From: Streptomyces stelliscabiei
Lineage (GTDB): Bacteria > Actinomycetota > Actinomycetes > Streptomycetales > Streptomycetaceae
Direction: 5' to 3'
Length of the DNA stretch: 64,000 nucleotides
NCBI RefSeq assembly: GCF_014873495.1
Contig: NZ_JADBGF010000001.1
Coordinates: 5,332,001-5,396,000 of the forward strand
Both the position numbers and the translations under genes were made by a program. How positions within the stretch are numbered: position 1 is the first letter of the stretch; the number at the start of each line of letters is the position of its first letter. This document shows positions 40,226 through 47,952 of this stretch, piece by piece. The notes beneath the pieces are model-generated. The model did no database searches. It saw only the letters and a list, made by a program, of their open reading frames with translations, and was not told the origin of the DNA.

Positions 40226-41336
40226 GCCCGCGCGGTCCGTTCGCCGGAGTTCCGGTGCGCCTGTCGTCCTCGGGTGCGTCGAGTCGTTCGGCGGCGGTGG
40301 GTGGGTAAAACCCGGTATTGTACGACAAGGCCCGAAGCCGCAACTTCGTTTTGCGACTTCGGGCCTGTCTGTTGCCGGGCTGCTGCCGGGCCCGTGTCAG
40401 GGCCGCGCGTTTCCACGGCAGGACGTAGACCGGTGCGCCGGTCGGGGTGCAGCCCGTCTGCCGGACGCATCCCCGCTTGACGAGCATCCTGAGACTGTCG
40501 TTGACGCGCTCCTGGAACAGCCCCGTACGGGTGGAGATCTCCTCCATGCGGTAGCGGGCCTCGCCGCGCACCAGCGCCGGGGCGAGGTAGGCCGCGACCG
40601 CGTGGACGTCCTCGGTGACCACGAGGTTCTTCGCCTTCCACGTGGCGACGAGGTCCTGGGCGGTCAACTCCGGCTCCGGGGCGGTGCGGTCGTAGCGGTG
40701 CCTGAGGGTTGCGGCGATGTCCCGCAGGGCGTCGGCCATGATGCTCTGGCTGCGGGCGATCCGGTGCAGCAGGCCGTTCCGCTCGTCCTGGAACGCCGTC
40801 AGCATCTCCTCGGCCCGGATGTTGCGTTCTTCGAGCCGGACGAGGGCGTCCGCGACCGGCTGGGGCATGGCGTAGGCGGTGCCGCCGGTGGGGGCGGGCT
40901 GGACGGGGGCCGGGGCGAGGGCGTAGGAGCCGTCGCGCTGGATGGGGGCGATGACTTCGGAGACCCAGGTCTTGAAGGGCTCCGCTGCGGGTTTGGTACT
41001 GCTGTTGACCAGCCGGATCAGGCCATGGAGGTTGACGAGGTTCATGTCTCGTCGCCACTCTCGACCTGCGGGAACGCTGAGACTGTGCTGGCTGAGCACA
41101 GTCTCGGCGCTTCCGGAATTGGCCGTGTCGGCCATGTTCCGCAGAGCGGAGCCGACATGGGCGAAGCCCAGGTTTCTGCAGATGTCCACCGCCGGGAACC
41201 AGTACGTCCCGTCCGGCAGTGTGAGTCTGCGGACCCGGGCGCCGGTCGCCGCGAACACGAAGTCGTTGATGTCGATCGCGTCCCGGTGTGCCGTCGGTTC
41301 CGCCTGCGGCGTGTGCGTGTTCCTCTGCTCGTCCAT
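40122..41336 (-). CDS. Bro-N domain protein, copy 2, with run-on C-terminus
   Basis: The 404-residue protein is paralogous to the protein at 22.4 kb over about 305 residues: Bro-N domain (VRRLTLPDGTYWFPAVDICR, LSVPAGREWRRDMNLVNLHG), helical middle and winged-helix end finishing at TGAPVYVL. The copy-1 protein stops right there. Here the frame continues about 95 residues through Arg/Pro-rich sequence, across its own terminator hairpin and 104 bp into the convergent pirin gene, so the original stop seems lost by a frameshift; a TGA waits in another frame at 40397-40399. GGAGGTGAGG precedes the ATG. The leader carries a 33-bp duplication with a small upstream reading frame. Confidence 0.78.
   Translation of the reverse strand: MDEQRNTHTPQAEPTAHRDAIDINDFVFAATGARVRRLTLPDGTYWFPAVDICRNLGFAHVGSALRNMADTANSGSAETVLSQHSLSVPAGREWRRDMNLVNLHGLIRLVNSSTKPAAEPFKTWVSEVIAPIQRDGSYALAPAPVQPAPTGGTAYAMPQPVADALVRLEERNIRAEEMLTAFQDERNGLLHRIARSQSIMADALRDIAATLRHRYDRTAPEPELTAQDLVATWKAKNLVVTEDVHAVAAYLAPALVRGEARYRMEEISTRTGLFQERVNDSLRMLVKRGCVRQTGCTPTGAPVYVLPWKRAALTRARQQPGNRQARSRKTKLRLRALSYNTGFYPPTAAERLDAPEDDRRTGTPANGPRGPTTPRRSSREPPGSCPAAPSGSHRPPAAARRGCS
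40328..40366 (-). terminator. Terminator-like hairpin now inside the Bro-N copy 2 reading frame
   Basis: A 16-bp stem with one mismatch (40328-40343 with 40351-40366) and a 7-nt loop. It sits where the copy-1 gene also has its terminator (22332-22364), supporting loss of the original stop codon. Confidence 0.7.
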
Positions 41337-41391
41337 CGAGCCTCACCTCCGCCTCGGATGCTCGTCCATCGAGCCTCACCTCCGCCTCGGA
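41326..41391 (-). repeat. Perfect 33-bp tandem duplication of the Bro-N copy 2 translation start
   Basis: Copies at 41326-41358 and 41359-41391 are identical. Each contains a Shine-Dalgarno (GGAGGTGAGG in the transcript) and an ATG. The length is a multiple of three, so both ATGs are in the same frame. Confidence 0.93.
41343..41369 (-). CDS. Upstream mini reading frame MDEHPRRR in the Bro-N copy 2 leader
   Basis: It starts at the duplicated ATG (41369) behind a perfect Shine-Dalgarno and ends after eight codons at a TGA (41345-41343) that overlaps the Shine-Dalgarno of the real gene. Termination here would place a ribosome directly on the downstream start. Translation is inferred. Confidence 0.45.
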   Translation of the reverse strand: MDEHPRRR

Positions 41392-41410
41392 AGCTGGGCA
41401 GGCGGAGGTG
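41377..41410 (-). promoter_or_regulatory. Anti-Shine-Dalgarno hairpin in the Bro-N copy 2 leader
   Basis: In the transcript CACCTCCGCCT (from 41410-41400) pairs perfectly over 11 bp with AGGCGGAGGTG of the first Shine-Dalgarno (41387-41377), 12-nt loop. The identical second Shine-Dalgarno (41354-41344) can compete for the same arm, giving two mutually exclusive folds. Confidence 0.55.
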
Positions 41411-41512
41411 TGACTCGTGTCCGCAAGGATGTTCACCCGATAGGGGACAGAGGCGTCGATTCTGCCGTGAAAGCGGCGTGCGGACGGCTTCGCCTTCTCG
41501 CCGCGTCCGTGG

Positions 41513-44179
41513 CTAGTCGACCGGCCCTCCGTTCGAGCCGTCCGGTGGTGCCGCTTCGTTCAGCTCGAACCAGATGCTCTTGCCGTCGCCCCGGGGGTCC
41601 ACGCCCCACGCGTCCGCGAGCACGTCCATGAGGACGAGGCCGCGGCCGGAGGAGGCGAGTTCGCCGGGGTGGCGCTTGTGGGGGAGGTCGTCGCTGGCGT
41701 CGGTGACCTCGATACGCATCCGGCGCTTGCCGCCGTCGCCGGTCATCTCGGCGACGAGGAGCGCGTCGGCGTCCGTGTGGACGAGGACGTTGGTCAGCGT
41801 CTCGGAGACGAGGAGGACCGCGGAGTCGACCTGGTCGCGGCAGTTCCAGTCGTGGAGCAGTTCGCGCACCTGTTGGCGGGCGCCGGCGATCCGCTCGGGC
41901 TCCGCCTGGGCCACGGTGAGCGCGGTGCGCCGTACGGCGGTGCCGTCGCTCCGGTCGCGTACCTCGCTCTCCCGGCACAGCAGCAGCATCGCTATGTCGT
42001 CCTCCCGGCGGTCGGCGAGCGGTCCGGGCGTGTGATGCGAGGAGGGGCCGTGCACCCCCTGCACGAGCGCGTCCGCCAGCGCCTCCAGCCGCCCCGGCGC
42101 CAGGCCGGCCGGCTGCGGACGGGGGACGGCGGGGGCTGTCGTGTCGGGGCGGGTGGGCGTGGGCGTCGGCCGCGAGCCGCCGGTGGCGCTTGACCAGCTG
42201 GGGAGCGCCGGTTCGCCGACGGTAGGCCGGTCGGCTGCCGGTGGGTCGGCCTTCGGTCGGCCGTCGGCCGGTTCCTCGGCCAGCGGCCCGTCGGCGGTGA
42301 GCACGTCGGTTTCCGTGCCGGGACCTTCCGGCCCGCTGACGTTCAGCCCGCCGACGGCCGGCCGGTCGGCCGTCGACCTGTCGGCAGTCAGTGCGGCGGC
42401 GTCTGACCCGGAGCCTTCCAGCCCGGCGGTCTTCGAGGCGTCGACGGCGGGTGTGTCGGCCTCCGTCCCGGGACTCGCCAGCCGGTCGGCCTTCGGCCTG
42501 CCGGCAGTCGGTGCGCCGGCCTTCGAACCGGCACCCTCCGACCCACCGACGGTTAACTCCCGCGCCGTCGGCCGCCCCTCCCCCGAAGCCCCCGCACTCT
42601 CGTCCTCGTCCCCGGGGGACACCGTGTCGAAGGATTCCAGGATCGTGCGGATGCGGCGCCAGCCCGTGTCGAGGTCATGGCCGCCTGTTTCGATGAGGCC
42701 GTCGGTGCAGAGGAGCATCGTCTCGCCGGGTTCGAGGACGAGGCGGGTCGTCGGGTAGTCGGCGTCGGGGTCGATGCCCAGGGGGAGGCCGCCCGGGGTC
42801 GGGCGGACCAGGACCGTGCCGTCGGCCATGCGGACCACCGGGTCGGGGTGCCCGGCGCGGGCGATGTCGAGCACGCCGGAGACCGGGTCGACCTCGACGT
42901 AGAGACAGGTCGCGAAGCGCAGGTCTGCGAAGTGGGCGGCGGAGTCGTTGGTGACGCCGTGCAGGAAGCGGGAGGCGCGGGAGAGGACGGCGTCCGGGGG
43001 GTGCCCCTCGGAGGCGTAGGCGCGCAGGGCGATGCGGAGCTGGCCCATGAGCCCGGCGGCGCGCACGTCGTGGCCCTGGACGTCGCCGATGACCAGGGCG
43101 AAGCGGCCGTTCGGCAGGGCGATCATGTCGTACCAGTCGCCGCCGACCTGGAGTCCGCCGCCGGTGGGGACGTACCGCGCGGCGACGCTCATCCCGGGTA
43201 TCTCCGGGCCCAGTGTGGGGAGCATCGTGCGCTGGAGGCCGTCGGTCAGCTCGCGTTCGGTCTCGGCGGCGCCGGCGCGGGAGAGCGCCTGGGCGAGCAT
43301 CCGGGCGACGGTGGTCAGCACCGAGCGCTCGTCGGGGGTGAAGGTGACGGGGTGGGTGAAGCCCGCCATCCAGGCGCCCATCGTGCGCCCGGCGACGGTC
43401 AGCGGCAGGAACGCCCACGACTGCCGGGCGAACTGTTCGGCGAGCGGCCAGGCCGTGGGGTAGCGCGCCTTGTAGTCCTCGGGGGAGGAGAGGTAGACGG
43501 CGCGGCCGGTGCGGACCACCTCGGCCGCCGGGTAGTCCGTCTCCAGCGGCATGTGGGTGAAGGGGCCCTCGTCGCCCTGGCTGTGCCCGTGGTGCCCGAT
43601 GACGGTGAGGCGGTCGGCCTCCACCCCGAACACGGCGAGCCCGTCCGGGGAGAAGCCCGGCATCGCCAGGCCCGCCGCGACCCGCAGCACCTCCTCCGTG
43701 GACCGTGCCTCGGCCAGCGCACGGCCCGCGTCCAGCAGGAACGCCTCACGTGAACGCCGCCAGTCACCGGTGACGGACGGGGCGCGGGCGGCGGTCGCGG
43801 GCGAGGGCTCGGTGACCTCCTGGAGGGTGCCGATCAGCTCGAAGGACTTGCGCACCGGGTCGAAGGTCGGCTTGGAACGGCTGCGGACCGTGCGGACCAC
43901 CCGGCCGCGTTCGTCCATGATCCTTATTCGCACCTCGGCGAGGGTGTCCTCGGCGACGGCGAGCTGCACGACCGACACGATCTCGTTCCAGTCGACGGGG
44001 TGCAGACGTGCTCGCGCCCCGGCCTGGGTGAGGGTCGTCGGCTCCGCGGGCAGCCCCAGAAGACGGGCGGCCTCGGCGTCCACCGTGACGGTTTCGGCAG
44101 CGCTGTCCCAGGTCCACAGTCCCGTCGCGAGGGCGGACAGGACGTCCCCCACAGTGGGCGGGGGCTCACCAGTGCGCAT
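41513..44179 (-). CDS. PAS-GAF-SpoIIE phosphatase-HATPase regulator with a long insert and a TTA codon
   Basis: The 888-residue multidomain signalling protein has a PAS-like sensor (about 10-125), a GAF domain (about 145-305) and a SpoIIE/PP2C phosphatase (about 310-735) with metal Asp motifs GGDWYD (346-351), IGDVQGHD (364-371), CTDGLIE (491-497) and REDDIAMLLL (725-734). A C-terminal RsbW-like ATPase follows (LLVSETLTNVLVHT, SGRGLVLMDVL). Between the last two phosphatase motifs lies an insert of about 170 residues (520-690) of Ala/Asp/Gly/Pro/Arg repeats. Residue 542 in the insert is encoded by TTA (42554-42556). It probably dephosphorylates an anti-anti-sigma factor and can rephosphorylate it through the ATPase. 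Confidence 0.9.
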   Translation of the reverse strand: MRTGEPPPTVGDVLSALATGLWTWDSAAETVTVDAEAARLLGLPAEPTTLTQAGARARLHPVDWNEIVSVVQLAVAEDTLAEVRIRIMDERGRVVRTVRSRSKPTFDPVRKSFELIGTLQEVTEPSPATAARAPSVTGDWRRSREAFLLDAGRALAEARSTEEVLRVAAGLAMPGFSPDGLAVFGVEADRLTVIGHHGHSQGDEGPFTHMPLETDYPAAEVVRTGRAVYLSSPEDYKARYPTAWPLAEQFARQSWAFLPLTVAGRTMGAWMAGFTHPVTFTPDERSVLTTVARMLAQALSRAGAAETERELTDGLQRTMLPTLGPEIPGMSVAARYVPTGGGLQVGGDWYDMIALPNGRFALVIGDVQGHDVRAAGLMGQLRIALRAYASEGHPPDAVLSRASRFLHGVTNDSAAHFADLRFATCLYVEVDPVSGVLDIARAGHPDPVVRMADGTVLVRPTPGGLPLGIDPDADYPTTRLVLEPGETMLLCTDGLIETGGHDLDTGWRRIRTILESFDTVSPGDEDESAGASGEGRPTARELTVGGSEGAGSKAGAPTAGRPKADRLASPGTEADTPAVDASKTAGLEGSGSDAAALTADRSTADRPAVGGLNVSGPEGPGTETDVLTADGPLAEEPADGRPKADPPAADRPTVGEPALPSWSSATGGSRPTPTPTRPDTTAPAVPRPQPAGLAPGRLEALADALVQGVHGPSSHHTPGPLADRREDDIAMLLLCRESEVRDRSDGTAVRRTALTVAQAEPERIAGARQQVRELLHDWNCRDQVDSAVLLVSETLTNVLVHTDADALLVAEMTGDGGKRRMRIEVTDASDDLPHKRHPGELASSGRGLVLMDVLADAWGVDPRGDGKSIWFELNEAAPPDGSNGGPVD

Positions 44180-44539
44180 TGACCCACTCTAAGAACAGCT
44201 GATCGGACCGTGCCACCGGCGCTGCGCCGGGCTCCGATCGGGACCGGGGGCACGGCAAGCGACCACGACCGGTGGCGACGGAGGTGACGGCAATCGACGC
44301 TAGCGACAGTAACCGCTTACGGTCCTGCCCATGGCTATGACCGTGCGTATCCGGTCAGAGGTGTGGTCGTCGCGGAGGCGGGGAGCCTGCTCCACGGTGC
44401 CCGCCGCTCGTAAATGGTGGGGAGGTGATCTCGGGGTGCCCGGTACCCTTGGGTTTGTTTCACGTGAAACATCGGCCGTGAGACACCGGCCGTGAGGCAC
44501 CGCCCAGATCCCCGATCAGCGAAGGCTGGATGAACGACG
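44180..44539. other. Intergenic region between the phosphatase and aspS, containing parS
   Basis: Apart from the parS site at 44457-44470, this 360-bp divergent region shows no small gene. aspS has only a weak Shine-Dalgarno (GGATG about 9 nt before the ATG). No T-box-like stem with a specifier was identified by eye. Confidence 0.45.
44457..44470. promoter_or_regulatory. parS site 4, upstream of aspS
   Basis: Perfect GTTTCACGTGAAAC, an isolated copy 37 kb from the three-site cluster at 7.4 kb. Confidence 0.93.
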
Positions 44540-46303
44540 ATGCATCGGTACAGGTCCCACACCTGCGGCGAGCTCCGCGCCTCTGACGTCGGCACCGACG
44601 TCCGGCTGAGCGGCTGGCTGCACAATCGGCGCGACCTGGGCGGCATCCTCTTCATCGATCTCCGCGATCACTACGGCATCACGCAGCTGGTGGCCCGTCC
44701 GGGCACCCCGGCCTACGAGGCGCTGGACAAGATCTCCAAGGAGTCGACCGTCCGCGTCGACGGCAAGGTCGTCTCGCGAGGCACCGAGAACGTCAACCCG
44801 GACCTGCCCACCGGTGAGATCGAGGTCGAGGTCGGCGAGGTCGAGCTGCTCGGCGCGGCCGCCCCGCTCCCCTTCACGATCAACGCCGAGGACGGGGTCA
44901 ACGAGGAGCGGCGTCTGGAGTACCGCTTCCTCGACCTGCGCCGCGAGCGCATGCACCGCAACATCATGCTGCGTACGGCCGTGATCAGCGCCATCCGTCA
45001 CAAGATGACGGCCCTCGGCTTCAACGAGATGGCGACCCCGATCCTGTCCGCCACCTCCCCCGAGGGTGCCCGCGACTTCGTCGTGCCGTCGCGCCTCAAC
45101 CCGGGCAAGTTCTACGCGCTCCCCCAGGCCCCGCAGCAGTTCAAGCAGCTGCTGATGATCTCGGGCTTCGACCGGTACTTCCAGATCGCGCCCTGCTTCC
45201 GTGACGAGGACGCGCGCGCGGACCGTTCGCCGGGCGAGTTCTACCAGCTCGACGTGGAGATGTCCTTCGTCGAGCAGGAGGACGTGTTCCAGCCCATCGA
45301 GAAGCTCATGACCGAGCTGTTCGAGGAGTTCGGCAAGGGCCGGCACGTCACCTCGCCCTTCCCGCGCATCCCCTTCCGCGAGGCGATGCTGAAGTACGGC
45401 TCCGACAAGCCGGACCTGCGGGCCCAGCTGGAGCTGGTGGACATCACCGACGTCTTCGAGGGCTCGGAGTTCAAGGCGTTCGCCGGCAAGCACGTGCGCG
45501 CGCTCGCGGTGCCGGACGTCTCGGCCCAGCCGCGCAAGTTCTTCGACCAGCTCGGCGAGTACGCGATCGAGCAGGGCGCGAAGGGCCTGGCCTGGGTGCG
45601 GGTCGCCGAGGACGGTTCGCTGTCCGGCCCGATCGCCAAGTTCCTCACCGAGGACAACGTCGCCGAGCTGACCAAGCGGCTCTCCCTGGCCGCCGGTCAC
45701 GCCGTGTTCTTCGGCGCGGGCGAGTTCGAGGAAGTCTCGAAGATCATGGGCGCGGTGCGGGTTGAGGCCGCCAAGCGGGCCGGGCACTTCGAGGAGGGCG
45801 TCTTCCGCTTCTGCTGGATCGTCGACTTCCCGATGTACGAGAAGGACGAGGAGACCGGCAAGATCGACTTCTCGCACAACCCCTTCTCCATGCCGCAGGG
45901 GGGCCTGGAGGCCCTGGAGTCGCAGGACCCGCTGGACATCCTCGGCTGGCAGTACGACATCGTCTGCAACGGCGTCGAGCTGTCCTCCGGCGCGATCCGG
46001 AACCACGAGCCCGAGATCATGCTCAAGGCCTTCGAGATCGCGGGCTACGACCGTGACACCGTCGAGGAGCAGTTCGCGGGCATGCTGCGCGCGTTCCGCT
46101 TCGGCGCGCCGCCGCACGGCGGCATCGCGCCGGGCGTCGACCGCATCGTCATGCTCCTCGCGGACGAGCCCAACATCCGCGAGACCATCGCCTTCCCGCT
46201 CAACGGCAACGCCCAGGACCTGATGATGGGCGCGCCGACGGAGCTGGAGGAAGCGCGGCTGCGCGAGCTGCACCTGTCGGTGCGCATGCCCCAGCCGAAG
46301 TAA
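44540..46303 (+). CDS. aspS: Aspartyl-tRNA synthetase
   Basis: The 587-residue class II synthetase has an N-terminal OB anticodon-binding domain (GWLHNRRDLGGILFIDLRDH), motif 1 near RFLDLRRERMHRNI, motif 2 APCFRDEDARADRSPGEFYQ and a bacterial GAD insertion domain (about 290-410). Motif 3 is GGIAPGVDRIVMLLADEPNI. It charges tRNA-Asp with Asp; in organisms without AsnRS it also mischarges tRNA-Asn for GatCAB, which is possible here but not decidable from this window. Length is normal. The upstream region contains parS. Confidence 0.95.
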   Translation: MHRYRSHTCGELRASDVGTDVRLSGWLHNRRDLGGILFIDLRDHYGITQLVARPGTPAYEALDKISKESTVRVDGKVVSRGTENVNPDLPTGEIEVEVGEVELLGAAAPLPFTINAEDGVNEERRLEYRFLDLRRERMHRNIMLRTAVISAIRHKMTALGFNEMATPILSATSPEGARDFVVPSRLNPGKFYALPQAPQQFKQLLMISGFDRYFQIAPCFRDEDARADRSPGEFYQLDVEMSFVEQEDVFQPIEKLMTELFEEFGKGRHVTSPFPRIPFREAMLKYGSDKPDLRAQLELVDITDVFEGSEFKAFAGKHVRALAVPDVSAQPRKFFDQLGEYAIEQGAKGLAWVRVAEDGSLSGPIAKFLTEDNVAELTKRLSLAAGHAVFFGAGEFEEVSKIMGAVRVEAAKRAGHFEEGVFRFCWIVDFPMYEKDEETGKIDFSHNPFSMPQGGLEALESQDPLDILGWQYDIVCNGVELSSGAIRNHEPEIMLKAFEIAGYDRDTVEEQFAGMLRAFRFGAPPHGGIAPGVDRIVMLLADEPNIRETIAFPLNGNAQDLMMGAPTELEEARLRELHLSVRMPQPK

Positions 46304-46685
46304 GGCAAGGCTTTTCTCCGGCCTTTCCGTGAAGGGGCCTGGAATCGTTCGTCGATTTCGGGCCCCTTTCGTTCGTGCGGAGCGGGGAGAGGAAGCCGTT
46401 TTTCTCGGCGCACGGGCGTGCGTCAGGTGCCGCGCAGACGGCGGGTGTCGTCCGTCGGCTCCTGGTGGCAGCCGCCCGGGGGCGGTCCGGAGGAGTGCCC
46501 GCTCGGGGGCGCGCCGCTCGGGGACGAACGCGAGCCTCACCGAAGCCTCTGGCGAAAAAGGGAGCCGGAAACAGGCGGGCTGTTTCGGGCCCCTTTCCTT
46601 GTGCGGGGGAATCCGCGCGGGAATGCGAGGCACAGCACAGTCCTTTCTCACGGTATTGACAGGCGGCCTCCCTAATTTCGTGGCC
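46304..46685. other. Intergenic region after aspS with repeated terminator-like elements
   Basis: The aspS terminator pairs AAGGGGCC (46332-46339) with GGCCCCTT (46361-46368), followed by TCGTTCG. The 15-bp sequence TTTCGGGCCCCTTTC occurs twice (46356-46370 and 46583-46597), the second with its own GAAACAG/CTGTTTC hairpin. Two T-rich motifs (near 46310 and 46398) are also similar. No credible gene. Confidence 0.5.
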
Positions 46686-47696
46686 ATGACGGGAAACCAG
46701 ACCGGAGACGAGAAGGCCCACGGGCCGAGGCACAAGCGGGATCTGACGCGCCGCAAGGTCGTTGTGGCGGGGGCGGGCGCCGTGGCCGCCGTGGGTGTGG
46801 GCGGGGCGGTCGTCGCCACCGCGAGCGCGGGCACGAACGCCGGCAAGGGAAGCGGAAGCGGTGAGCCCCTCGCCGCCACGAGCGCCGGCGCCGGCGCCGG
46901 CGAGGACTGCTACAAGCTGACCTCGGAGACCACCGAAGGCCCGTACTACATCGACGCGGACAAGCTCCGCCAGGACATCACGGAGGACAAGGAGGGCATC
47001 CCCTTCACGCTCCGCCTCAAGGTGATCGACGCCGAGACCTGCAAGCCGCTCCGCAACGCGGCCGTCGACATCTGGCACTGCGACGCGCTCGGTCTCTACT
47101 CGGGCTACGAGAGCTTCTCCGAGGGCGGCGGCACCCCGCCCACCGACGCCCCCTCGGGCACCCCCACGGACGTGCCGACCGGTGAGCCGCCGGCCGGTGG
47201 TGGCGGTGGCGGGGGCGGACACGAGGAACCCACCAGCGACACCCGCTATCTGCGCGGGACCTGGAAGACCGACAGGCAGGGCCTCGTCACCTTCGAGACG
47301 ATCTTCCCGGGCTGGTACCGGGGCCGCTGTGTGCACATCCACACGAAGGTGCACGTCGACGGCGAGTGGACGGATGCCGGTTACGAGGGCGGCACCACCT
47401 GCCACACCGGTCAGTTCTTCTTCGACGAGGAGGCCGTGCTCGACTCCGCCGAGGTCGAGCCGTACTCGACCTCCACGACCGAGCGCACGACCCTCGACGA
47501 CGACACGATCTACGACGGCAGCGGCGTCCAGGGTGGTCTGCTCAAGCTGAAGTACAGGAAGAAGAACGACATCGCCCGCGGTGTCGTCGGCTCCATCACG
47601 GTCGGCGTCGACCCGGAGGCCACGCACACCGGCACGGACGACTCCGTCCAGCCGGGTGCCTCGGCCACCGCGTCGGAGTCCGCCTCGGCGGGCTGA
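46686..47696 (+). CDS. Tat-exported intradiol ring-cleavage dioxygenase family protein
   Basis: The 336-residue protein has an N-terminus RDLTRRKVVVAGAGAVAAVG that looks like a twin-arginine signal. The dioxygenase fold supplies Fe(III) ligands: Tyr in TEGPYYID, Tyr in FPGWYRGRCVHIHTK and the two His of HIH. A Gly/Pro/Thr-rich insert of about 35 residues (GGGTPPTDAPSG onward) interrupts the barrel before the second half. Intradiol enzymes open catechols; extracellular Streptomyces forms may act on lignin- or soil-derived aromatics. No Shine-Dalgarno precedes the ATG at 46686, so translation may be leaderless, or it may begin at GTG 46680. Confidence 0.82.
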   Translation: MTGNQTGDEKAHGPRHKRDLTRRKVVVAGAGAVAAVGVGGAVVATASAGTNAGKGSGSGEPLAATSAGAGAGEDCYKLTSETTEGPYYIDADKLRQDITEDKEGIPFTLRLKVIDAETCKPLRNAAVDIWHCDALGLYSGYESFSEGGGTPPTDAPSGTPTDVPTGEPPAGGGGGGGGHEEPTSDTRYLRGTWKTDRQGLVTFETIFPGWYRGRCVHIHTKVHVDGEWTDAGYEGGTTCHTGQFFFDEEAVLDSAEVEPYSTSTTERTTLDDDTIYDGSGVQGGLLKLKYRKKNDIARGVVGSITVGVDPEATHTGTDDSVQPGASATASESASAG

Positions 47697-47720
47697 CCCC
47701 GGCCGAACCGGCGTACGGCA

Positions 47721-47751
47721 GGCCCGGAACCCCTCCCCAGGGTTCCGGGCC
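47721..47751 (+). terminator. Terminator after the dioxygenase gene
   Basis: A perfect 12-bp stem (47721-47732 with 47740-47751) and a 7-nt loop lie 25 bp after the stop. Confidence 0.85.
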
Positions 47752-47898
47752 TTCGGCGTGCGCTCGTGCCGGGCCGGGTACCCGCCGGGGGACTCATCAG
47801 GGGACGCACAGGTTTCTCGACGGATGAGCACAGCGGGAAGGGGTGTCATGGGACGTACAGGGTGAGGGAACCCGTACGAAGCGTACGGGGGCGTACCA

Positions 47899-47931
47899 GC
47901 CGTACGGGACGAAGTGGCCGTACGGGACGAA
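47899..47931. repeat. Direct repeat GCCGTACGGGACGAA upstream of the small membrane protein
   Basis: Two perfect 15-bp copies (47899-47913 and 47917-47931) have an 18-bp period; a related CGTACGGGGG lies just before. They fall in the promoter region of the next gene, so they could be an operator; function unknown. Confidence 0.5.
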
Positions 47932-47952
47932 ACGTCGGAGCTGGAGGAGGCC

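Noticed and set aside
43743..43756. Possible fifth parS (CCTCACGTGAACG)
   Set aside because: Only the central TCACGTGAA matches; four of 14 positions differ and it lies within the phosphatase coding sequence.
46656..46678. TTGACA followed by TAATTT as a promoter for the dioxygenase gene
   Set aside because: The spacing is only 11 nt, too short for a sigma-70-type promoter.
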